Of a stretch of DNA of 11,503 bases, positions 1 to 7,495 are shown in pieces. The position numbers and the translations under genes are program-made. The notes beneath the pieces were generated by a model. It ran no database searches. It worked only from the letters and a program-made list of their open reading frames with translations, and was not told the origin of the DNA. The stretch comes from Herminiimonas sp. (GTDB taxonomy: Bacteria; Pseudomonadota; Gammaproteobacteria; Burkholderiales; Burkholderiaceae), in assembly GCA_014377155.1 (NCBI GenBank), contig JACMQD010000016.1, positions 1 through 11,503 of the forward strand, written 5' to 3'. Within the stretch, counting starts at the first letter, position 1. Each line of letters begins with the position of its first letter.

Positions 1-548
1 CACAGCTCACCTATTTCATCGATCGGCTGGATCACGCCGATTTCGTTATTAACGAGCATCACCGACACCAGAATCGTATCCGGACGCATCGCCTCGGCCA
101 GTTGCTCCACGGTGATCAGGCCGTTCGCTTGCGGCTGCAAATAGGTCGCTTCGAAACCCTGACGCTCCAGCTCGCGCACCGAATCCAGTACCGCTTTGTG
201 CTCGGTCTTGACCGTAATAATGTGCTTGCCCTTGGTTTGGTAAAAATGCGCCGCGCCTTTCAATGCAAGGTTATTGCTTTCGGTCGCGCCGGAGGTCCAG
301 ATGATCTCGCGTGGATCTGCATTGACCAACGCCGCAACATGCGCGCGCGCTTCCTCGACCGCCTTCTCGGCAGTCCAGCCATACATATGACTACGTGACG
401 CGGGATTGCCGAACTGCTCGCGCAGATAAGGAATCATCTTATCGGCAACGCGCGGATCGATCGGTGTCGTGGACGAGTAGTCCATGTAGATCGGGAAGTG
501 CGGCGCCTTGAGGGTATCCAGCAGGCTTTTTTCCATAGGTGCGTTCAT
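1..548 (-). CDS. iscS: Cysteine desulfurase IscS, N-terminal part (cut by window edge)
   Basis: IscS is a PLP enzyme that removes sulfur from L-cysteine and passes it as a persulfide to the scaffold IscU for Fe-S cluster assembly, and also to tRNA-thiolation partners. The first 182 codons are present. Visible class V aminotransferase features are [13 protein letters not shown] near residue 22, [26 protein letters not shown] (its His belongs to the PLP site) and VNNEIGVIQ. The PLP-binding lysine and the catalytic cysteine loop lie beyond the left edge. The ATG at 548 has GGAG seven bases upstream. The N-terminus is about 14 residues longer than E. coli IscS, which from memory is common in Burkholderiales. 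It starts 19 nt after the iscR stop, so the two are almost certainly co-transcribed and share the IscR-controlled promoter. Confidence 0.96.
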   Translation of the reverse strand, partial: MNAPMEKSLLDTLKAPHFPIYMDYSSTTPIDPRVADKMIPYLREQFGNPASRSHMYGWTAEKAVEEARAHVAALVNADPREIIWTSGATESNNLALKGAAHFYQTKGKHIITVKTEHKAVLDSVRELERQGFEATYLQPQANGLITVEQLAEAMRPDTILVSVMLVNNEIGVIQPIDEIGEL

Positions 549-567
549 ACGTTCACTCCAAAATAAA

Positions 568-1041
568 TCAGGCGGCGACCGGCGGGCGGCGTACGACAAT
601 CACGCTTTGCTCTACAGTCTTTTGTTGGTGCCGGTCGACCAGGTCTTTTAACGATACCGAGTCCAGATAATCGACCATCTTTTCGTTTAATGTCGACCAC
701 AGATCGTGGGTCATGCAACGTGCGCCGTTTTCATGGTCGGCGCTTTGACAGTTTTCCTTGCCACCGCATTGCGTCGCATCGAGCGGTTCATCGACAGCGA
801 TGATGATGTCGGCGACCGTTACATCTTCGGCACGGCGCGCCAGGTTGTAGCCACCACCCGGTCCGCGCACCGATTCGACAATTTCATGCCGTCGCAATTT
901 TCCGAACAACTGCTCCAGGTACGACAGTGAAATTTCCTGACGCTGACTAATGCCCGCCAGCGTCACCGGGCCCTTGTCCTGGCGCAATGCCAGATCGATC
1001 ATCGCCGTTACCGCAAAGCGGCCTTTCGTGGTCAGACGCAT
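568..1041 (-). CDS. iscR: Fe-S cluster-sensing Rrf2-family regulator IscR
   Basis: IscR is a dimeric winged-helix regulator. With a [2Fe-2S] cluster it represses the isc operon, and without one it acts on other sites. The 157-residue product starts [19 protein letters not shown]. It has the Rrf2 helix-turn-helix with SYLEQLF (Glu43, the residue linked to DNA discrimination in E. coli IscR) and the wing RGPGGGYNL (59-67). Probable cluster ligands are Cys92, Cys98, Cys109 and His112. The first two match E. coli positions, but the third Cys and the His are shifted by a five-residue insertion (E. coli Cys104 and His107). I chose the ATG at 1041 because GGAG lies nine bases upstream and the protein then begins like the family. 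An in-frame ATG at 1077 would add 12 residues with no family likeness. It is first in the operon, just before iscS. Confidence 0.96.
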   Translation of the reverse strand: MRLTTKGRFAVTAMIDLALRQDKGPVTLAGISQRQEISLSYLEQLFGKLRRHEIVESVRGPGGGYNLARRAEDVTVADIIIAVDEPLDATQCGGKENCQSADHENGARCMTHDLWSTLNEKMVDYLDSVSLKDLVDRHQQKTVEQSVIVVRRPPVAA

Positions 1042-1088
1042 GAGCCAATACTCCAGAAACCAGACATTCAAAGGCATTCGAAATGTTT

Positions 1089-1113
1089 AAACCTGAACGT
1101 TTTAGTCAAGTAT
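1089..1113 (-). promoter_or_regulatory. Candidate IscR type 1 operator, -10 proximal
   Basis: Read on the minus strand, the left half is ATACTTGACTA, a full match to the type 1 half-site ATASYYGACTR. After AAA comes CGTTCAGGTTT against YAGTCRRSTAT, which differs at three positions. It overlaps the -10 hexamer, so a bound IscR would block RNA polymerase. The consensus is from E. coli work recalled from memory; binding here is inferred. Confidence 0.7.
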
Positions 1114-1137
1114 AACAAACTTGAGTAAATCTGTCAG
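1109..1137 (-). promoter_or_regulatory. Sigma-70 promoter of the iscR-iscS operon
   Basis: On the minus strand, CTGACA (1132-1137) and TATACT (1109-1114) are separated by exactly 17 bases, each one or two changes from consensus. Transcription would begin near 1102, leaving a leader of about 60 nt before the iscR ATG at 1041. Both elements are overlapped by IscR-like boxes, as expected for autorepression. Confidence 0.8.
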
Positions 1138-1141
1138 GTAT
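1117..1141 (-). promoter_or_regulatory. Candidate IscR type 1 operator, -35 proximal
   Basis: Read on the minus strand, the left half is ATACCTGACAG (one mismatch to ATASYYGACTR). After ATT comes TACTCAAGTTT against YAGTCRRSTAT (two mismatches). It covers the -35 hexamer and lies 28 bp centre to centre from the other box. A tandem pair also occurs at the E. coli iscR promoter. Confidence 0.7.
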
Positions 1142-1240
1142 TGACCATGGATCGCAAATGGCGAATCGAACTATGTGCCACTTCATTTCCCCAACGAATT
1201 ATTCCACATCGACGACAATCGCGTTTTGAAGCGCCGATTA

Positions 1241-2029
1241 TCATTTTTTATGCAGCAAGTTCATCGGACCGAACAAGGCCTGCATGGTGGCATTGCCGAT
1301 GAACGTGAGGTTATACGGATGCTCCGCAATCGCCATTGGAAAACGGTGTGCTTCCGGCATGCCGTCGAGTTGCTCGGCAATTTTCCCCCACAGGACGAGC
1401 GTGGGCGGACTCTGCGCTTTGCGTTCAGCAAAATCTGCCAGCGTGTTCAACACCACGCGCATGAACGGCTGCCATGGCTTGGCTTCTTTGACGGCAGGGG
1501 TGGTCGGGCGAAATACCAGCGCTGCGTTTAACAACAGAAATCCTTCCGCTTCGAGATTGCGCTGCAGTTCGGCAAGCGTTTGAATGAACGTTGAACCGGA
1601 TGCGCGCGCGATCGACGACACCTTGACCATTGCATCGGCGGTAGTGTGATCAATCGATAGCATGCCTTGCGCTACCAGTAGCATCTTCATGAAATTGCGC
1701 AGCGAGGTAGCGCGGTTGACCTGCTTGGACAGCCCGCTTTCGGACCACAGCGACTCGACTGCGCCGTCCATGAAACACACGCCGGTAGCGCTCTTTTCAC
1801 GCGGATACGGGCCTTCGCCGATAAGCACCTGGCGTATCGCTCCCAGTGGCTGCCGGAAAGCAGAGAAAATCCTGCCTTGCGTCGGCAGGTAATCGTCCGC
1901 CACAAGCGACGTCAGATAATCCGGATGCGCTTCGGCTACCGCAGTCAGGCCATCGAGCAGGATCGGCCGCCATGACGTATCGGCAGATTCGATGGCGTCG
2001 ACCAGCGGCTTCGGCAAATGGGTCGGCAC
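1241..2029 (-). CDS. Uracil-DNA glycosylase superfamily protein with altered catalytic motif
   Basis: The 262-residue product aligns by eye along the length of family 1 uracil-DNA glycosylase (E. coli Ung, 229 residues). It has IFSAFRQPLGAIRQVLIG before the catalytic loop, F86 at the uracil-stacking position (TGVCF, Ung GLAF), LLLN with N168, LVLWG (211-215) and a C-terminal HPYNLT (237-242) in place of HPSPLS. The water-activating motif GQDPYH is changed to GEGPYP (71-76): the catalytic Asp is Gly and the His is Pro. The uracil-recognition Phe, Asn, His237 and the thymine-excluding Tyr75 remain. The start is GTG at 2029, only 5 nt after the uvrB stop, with a weak GGA upstream, so translation probably depends on coupling to uvrB. 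It may be a glycosylase of different specificity or mechanism, or a binding-only relative. I would not call it ung without enzyme data. Confidence 0.8.
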   Translation of the reverse strand: MPTHLPKPLVDAIESADTSWRPILLDGLTAVAEAHPDYLTSLVADDYLPTQGRIFSAFRQPLGAIRQVLIGEGPYPREKSATGVCFMDGAVESLWSESGLSKQVNRATSLRNFMKMLLVAQGMLSIDHTTADAMVKVSSIARASGSTFIQTLAELQRNLEAEGFLLLNAALVFRPTTPAVKEAKPWQPFMRVVLNTLADFAERKAQSPPTLVLWGKIAEQLDGMPEAHRFPMAIAEHPYNLTFIGNATMQALFGPMNLLHKK

Positions 2030-2034
2030 GCTAT

Positions 2035-4128
<2,094 letters not shown>

Positions 4129-4146
4129 TTGCATTCCACTTTTGGT

Positions 4147-4155
4147 AATATAACA
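4147..4155 (-). promoter_or_regulatory. Candidate extended -10 promoter of uvrB
   Basis: Minus strand TGTTATATT fits the extended -10 form TGnTATAAT with one mismatch. No good -35 is visible at 17-18 bp. Transcription would begin near 4141, giving a leader of about 12 nt that still includes the GGA ribosome site of uvrB. I found no full LexA-type palindrome around it. Confidence 0.45.
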
Positions 4156-4244
4156 GGCTGAATTTTCGCGTCGGATTAATTTCCGGACGCTGCCCCCAAC
4201 CCCGCTGCAGTGCATTTTTGCGGCTAACTTTTCATGTTATCACG

Positions 4245-5459
4245 ATGAACGCACCTCTTCCCGCACCCCTGTTCTCCTCCATCGAAATGGCGCCCCGCGA
4301 TCCGATTCTCGGTATCACCGAAGCGTTCAATGCCGATAAAAACCCAGACAAGATCAATCTCGGTGTAGGCGTTTATTACGACGACAACGGCAAGGTGCCG
4401 CTGCTTGCATGCGTCAGCAAGGCAGAAGCTTTGCTGATGGAAAAAGCCGCACCTCGCACTTACCTGCCCATCGATGGCCTGGCCATTTACGACAAGGCAG
4501 TACAAGAGCTGGTATTTGGTGCCGACAGCGCCGTAGTTCAAGAGAAACGTGCCATCACTGCACAAGCCATCGGCGGCACCGGCGCCCTCAAGCTCGGCGC
4601 GGATTTCCTCAAACGCTTTTCACCGGATTCCGAAGTCTGGATCAGTGACCCGAGCTGGGAAAACCATCGTGCGCTATTCGAATCCGCAGGCTTTACGGTC
4701 AACAACTATTCCTACTACGATACGGCCACGCGCGGCGTCAATTTCGACGGCATGCTGGGCGCGCTCAGATCGATGGCGCCGGGCTCCATCGTGCTGTTAC
4801 ATGCATGCTGCCACAACCCGACCGGCGCCGACCTGTCGGCCGCGCAATGGACCGACGTCATCGAGACTGTGACCGCACGTGGCTTGATTCCGTTCCTCGA
4901 TATGGCGTATCAGGGCTTCGGTGACGGTATCGAATCGGATGGCGAAGTCGTGCGCAGGTTCACCGAAGCGGGCGGCCCGGTATTCGTGTCGAATTCGTTC
5001 TCGAAGTCGTTTTCACTGTATGGCGAACGTGTCGGCGCCCTGAGCATCGTCGCCGTCAGCGCGGAAGAAGCATCGCGTGTGCTGTCGCAATTAAAACGTG
5101 TCATCCGCACCAATTACTCGAACCCGCCGATGCACGGTGGCCAGGTCGTTGCCATGGCGCTGGCGACCCCGGAACTGCGCACTATGTGGGAAGAAGAACT
5201 CGCGGGCATGCGCGTACGCATCCGCGAAATGCGCAAGTCGCTGGTGCAGAAACTGAAAGAAAAGGCGCCGGCGCATGATTTCGATTTCGTCATTCAGCAG
5301 CGCGGCATGTTCTCCTATTCCGGCCTGACCAAATCCCAGGTCGAACGCTTGCGCAATGAGTTTTCGATCTATGCAGTCGATACCGGGCGTATTTGCGTGG
5401 CTGCCCTGAACTCGCGCAATATCGACCGCGTCGTGGATGCAATCGCCAAGGTACTGTAA
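4245..5459 (+). CDS. tyrB: Aromatic amino acid / aspartate aminotransferase (TyrB type)
   Basis: This is a PLP-dependent class I aminotransferase of subgroup I-alpha, cytosolic and dimeric. It moves the amino group between glutamate/2-oxoglutarate and aromatic or dicarboxylic amino acids, the last step of Phe and Tyr synthesis. The 404-residue product has CCHNPTGADLS, FLDMAYQGFG (PLP-contacting Asp and Tyr), the Schiff-base lysine K254 in SNSFSKSFSLYGERVG, R288 in RTNYSNPP (side-chain carboxylate binding) and R382 in GRICVAALN (alpha-carboxylate). The last motif is closer to E. coli TyrB (GRMCVAGLN) than AspC (GRVNVAGM), hence the name; aspC is an alternative. I chose the ATG at 4245 since relatives begin a few residues before APRDPIL; the frame opens earlier with a TTG at 4218. 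No Shine-Dalgarno sequence precedes the ATG. It is transcribed alone and divergently from uvrB. Confidence 0.92.
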   Translation: MNAPLPAPLFSSIEMAPRDPILGITEAFNADKNPDKINLGVGVYYDDNGKVPLLACVSKAEALLMEKAAPRTYLPIDGLAIYDKAVQELVFGADSAVVQEKRAITAQAIGGTGALKLGADFLKRFSPDSEVWISDPSWENHRALFESAGFTVNNYSYYDTATRGVNFDGMLGALRSMAPGSIVLLHACCHNPTGADLSAAQWTDVIETVTARGLIPFLDMAYQGFGDGIESDGEVVRRFTEAGGPVFVSNSFSKSFSLYGERVGALSIVAVSAEEASRVLSQLKRVIRTNYSNPPMHGGQVVAMALATPELRTMWEEELAGMRVRIREMRKSLVQKLKEKAPAHDFDFVIQQRGMFSYSGLTKSQVERLRNEFSIYAVDTGRICVAALNSRNIDRVVDAIAKVL

Positions 5460-5477
5460 AGGCCTTGGCAAAAAATA

Positions 5478-5497
5478 CGCGCAGAGTCACCTGCGCG
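5478..5497. terminator. Hairpin after tyrB, possible terminator
   Basis: A perfect 7 bp stem CGCGCAG/CTGCGCG encloses a 6-base loop. Downstream on the plus strand there is only CATTTGC, a poor U-tract for tyrB. On the minus strand the stem is followed by TATTTTTT, a proper intrinsic terminator form. It may therefore insulate against antisense transcription, or act weakly after tyrB. Confidence 0.45.
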
Positions 5498-5533
5498 CAT
5501 TTGCTGCAGGAGGACAAATAAGCCGGCGATGCT

Positions 5534-5563
5534 TTGACAAGCGGACACACATCGGCTTATAAT
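5534..5563 (+). promoter_or_regulatory. Promoter of tRNA-Asn
   Basis: TTGACA (5534-5539) and TATAAT (5558-5563) are both perfect sigma-70 hexamers, 18 bp apart. Transcription would start near 5570, about 10 nt before the mature tRNA 5' end, as expected for a strongly expressed stable RNA gene. Confidence 0.85.
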
Positions 5564-5579
5564 CTCGTTTCTGTTTTGA

Positions 5580-5655
5580 TCCCTGATAGCTCAGTTGGTA
5601 GAGCGACGGACTGTTAATCCGCAGGTCCCTGGTTCGAGTCCAGGTCGGGGAGCCA
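5580..5655 (+). tRNA. tRNA-Asn (GTT anticodon)
   Basis: The 76-nt gene, including an encoded CCA, folds into a standard cloverleaf: acceptor TCCCTGA with TCGGGGA (one G-U pair), D-arm GCTC/GAGC with AGTTGGTA loop, anticodon loop CTGTTAA with anticodon GTT at 5613-5615, and T-arm CCTGG/CCAGG around TTCGAGT. The first anticodon-stem pair is A-C, the only unpaired position. It reads the Asn codons AAC and AAU. It stands alone, with its own promoter and terminator, and I see no duplicated 3' end that would suggest an integrated element. Confidence 0.97.
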
Positions 5656-5662
5656 AGAATTC

Positions 5663-5697
5663 AAGGGGCTACGTGAAAACGTAGCCCCTTTTCTTTT
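5663..5697 (+). terminator. Rho-independent terminator of tRNA-Asn
   Basis: A perfect 12 bp stem AAGGGGCTACGT/ACGTAGCCCCTT is closed by a GAAA tetraloop and followed by TTTTCTTTT. It begins 8 nt after the encoded CCA, so it ends the single-gene tRNA transcript. Confidence 0.93.
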
Positions 5698-5761
5698 GTG
5701 TCCCGGCTTTGTGCTTCAAGTCGGCCTACAATGCCAAAACGCTTCTCCATAGACTATCGCC

Positions 5762-6592
5762 ATGAACGACACCCACGAAATCCGGCCAGGACAATCCGTC
5801 GAACTGCTGAAGGAACTGCATATCCTGACGCGCGATGGCAAGATGAACCAGGACAGCCGGCGCAAGCTCAAGCAGATCTATCATCTGTATCAATTCATCG
5901 AACCACTTCTAGCTGAAATCCGGCAAGATCATGCCGATATCACACTGGTCGATCACGGTGCTGGCAAGTCGTACCTCGGTTTTATCCTGTACGATCTTTT
6001 CTTCAAATCGCTGGCAAGTGACTCGCGCATCTACGGTATCGAAACCCGCGACGAACTGGTACGGAAATCGGAAGAACTGGCGAAAAAGCTCGGATTTCCG
6101 GGTATGTCTTTTCTCAACCTGTCGGTTGCCGAATCGATTCAATCCGAGCAATTGCCGAACAAGATCGATATCGTCACAGCGCTACATGCCTGCAATACCG
6201 CAACCGACGATGCCATTCGCTTCGGGCTGAAGAAGCAGGCCCGATTCATGGTGCTGGTACCTTGCTGCCAGGCAGAGGTTGCATCGGTGCTCAAGAAAAA
6301 CAAGGGAGAAGCGATCGCAAAAACCGCGCTGGCCGAAGTGTGGCGCCACCCCCTGCATACCCGCGAATTCGGCAGTCAGATCACGAACGTCTTGCGCTGC
6401 CTGCAACTCGAGGCCCATGGCTACCAAGTCAGCGTGACCGAACTAGTCGGATGGGAACATTCGATGAAGAACGAACTGATTATTGCAAGCTATAAGGATT
6501 TGCCGCGCAGGCGTCCGACCGAGCGGCTGCAGGAAGTGCTGAAAACTTTTGGACTCGATGCGATGGAGGAACGATTTTTTACGACATCCTAA
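5762..6592 (+). CDS. SAM-dependent methyltransferase, Methyltransf_32-like, substrate unknown
   Basis: The 276-residue soluble protein has a class I methyltransferase pattern. Motif I is VDHGAGKSYLGF (63-74), where SAM would bind. GIETRDEL (92-99) ends the second strand with an acidic residue. Then come ALHACNTATDDAI (140-152) and VPCCQ (166-170). The pair LHAC...VPCC is the mark of the Methyltransf_32 group, which includes eukaryotic METTL25/RRNAD1-type proteins and the GSTCD C-terminal domain; this placement is by motif recall. No signal peptide or membrane segment is visible. The substrate cannot be told from sequence. The ATG at 5762 is the first plausible start, but no ribosome site is visible; TACAAT at 5727-5732 could be its -10. 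It is transcribed alone, convergent with merR, and no clear terminator lies in the 63 bases between them. Confidence 0.75.
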   Translation: MNDTHEIRPGQSVELLKELHILTRDGKMNQDSRRKLKQIYHLYQFIEPLLAEIRQDHADITLVDHGAGKSYLGFILYDLFFKSLASDSRIYGIETRDELVRKSEELAKKLGFPGMSFLNLSVAESIQSEQLPNKIDIVTALHACNTATDDAIRFGLKKQARFMVLVPCCQAEVASVLKKNKGEAIAKTALAEVWRHPLHTREFGSQITNVLRCLQLEAHGYQVSVTELVGWEHSMKNELIIASYKDLPRRRPTERLQEVLKTFGLDAMEERFFTTS

Positions 6593-6655
6593 GGAACACG
6601 CGAAACCTCAGCACTTTCGGGAAGACTAAAGCACCCGGGATATGGTAACGCGCAG

Positions 6656-7051
6656 TCAGGATAAGTCTGGCCTGAGTACTTTGAGAATCGATTTCAATTC
6701 CAGGCAGATCGCTCCGACGTCAATATCGGGATGCAGCGGCGCAGGCAGCACATCCGGACGCAATTCATCCATCAAACGGCTGTCGAGCTTGTTGCGTGCG
6801 CCGCTGATGGTAAACCCCTGCTCGTACAGCAGTTCACGAATACGGCGGATGAGCAACACTTCATGGTGCTGATAATAGCGGCGGTTGCCGCGCCGCTTCA
6901 CAGGCTTGAGCTGGGTAAATTCCTGTTCCCAATAGCGCAGCACATGAGGTTTGACGCCACATAAATCGCTGACTTCACCGATCGTAAAATAGCGCTTCGC
7001 CGGAATTGGCGGCAAGACCACCAGGTCAGGCTTGCTCAGGCGATCGTTCAT
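6656..7051 (-). CDS. MerR-family transcriptional regulator downstream of ihfA
   Basis: The 131-residue protein carries a MerR-type winged helix at about residues 20-90: RYFTIGEVSDLCGVKPHVLRYWEQEF is the helix-turn-helix, and KRRGNRRYY the wing. The region after residue 95 is short and lacks the long dimerisation helix plus Cys-rich metal loop of classical MerR/CueR; only Cys31 and Cys116 occur, so a metal sensor is unlikely. It starts 8 nt after the ihfA stop with no strong ribosome site, suggesting translational coupling. A similar gene follows ihfA in Pseudomonas and other proteobacteria, from memory, and I know of no firm target. Confidence 0.9.
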   Translation of the reverse strand: MNDRLSKPDLVVLPPIPAKRYFTIGEVSDLCGVKPHVLRYWEQEFTQLKPVKRRGNRRYYQHHEVLLIRRIRELLYEQGFTISGARNKLDSRLMDELRPDVLPAPLHPDIDVGAICLELKSILKVLRPDLS

Positions 7052-7059
7052 CGGTCAGT

Positions 7060-7473
7060 TCAGGCCGCACGATCCAGCGCTGGAACGGAGCACGCCTCGA
7101 CCATGCCTTTGAGTTTTTGACTGGCATGGAATGTCACCACGCGCCGGGCAGTGATCGGAATTTCTTCACCGGTCTTGGGATTACGGCCTGGTCGCTGTGG
7201 CTTGTCCCGCAATTGAAAGTTGCCAAAGCCGGACAACTTAACCGACTCGCCGCGTTCGAGCGCATTACGGATTTCGTCGAAGAATGTCTCGACCATGTCC
7301 TTGGCCTCGCGCTTGTTCAGCCCGACCTGCTCGAACAGCAGTTCGGCCAGCTCTGCCTTGGTCAGGGTCGGCAGATCTTTCTCCGCCTGCGTTCGCTGAC
7401 GCGCCTCGATCATTGCGCGATCGAGATCTGCGGCCAGGATAGATTGAATTTCGACTGTATTCACGTCGTTCAT
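7060..7473 (-). CDS. ihfA: Integration host factor alpha subunit (IHF-alpha)
   Basis: IHF is an alpha/beta heterodimer that bends DNA sharply at specific sites, serving recombination, replication and sigma-54 promoters. The core [21 protein letters not shown]...[19 protein letters not shown] is nearly identical to E. coli IhfA, including Pro99 (E. coli Pro65), which intercalates at the DNA kink. The product is 137 residues against about 99 in E. coli: some 35 extra at the N-terminus, acidic and Ala-rich, and about 12 at the C-terminus. The ATG at 7473 has GGGGA nine bases upstream, so the extension is likely translated; there is no start codon close to the core. It follows pheT by 22 nt and precedes merR by 8 nt, as part of one operon. 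Confidence 0.95.
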   Translation of the reverse strand: MNDVNTVEIQSILAADLDRAMIEARQRTQAEKDLPTLTKAELAELLFEQVGLNKREAKDMVETFFDEIRNALERGESVKLSGFGNFQLRDKPQRPGRNPKTGEEIPITARRVVTFHASQKLKGMVEACSVPALDRAA

Positions 7474-7495
7474 TATGAGTTGTCCCCGCCCGCTT

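Noticed and set aside
1042..1077. Upstream in-frame ATG extending IscR by 12 residues
   Set aside because: The added residues have no likeness to IscR N-termini, while the ATG at 1041 has a good GGAG at the right distance.
4138..4160. LexA (SOS) box before uvrB
   Set aside because: CTGT followed by AT-rich bases is present, but the matching ACAG half is absent (CAAA), so the palindrome is not supported.
4129..4215. Longer UvrB starting near 4215
   Set aside because: The extra residues are not family-like, the proposed promoter lies inside this stretch, and a ribosome site matches the ATG at 4128.
5580..5700. tRNA-Asn as an integration site of a genomic island
   Set aside because: No integrase follows, no repeat of the tRNA 3' end is seen in the window, and flanking genes look like ordinary chromosome.
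6593..6655. Possible bidirectional terminator between the methyltransferase gene and merR
   Set aside because: The only pairing found needs several G-U pairs and a 10-base loop and lacks a U-tract.
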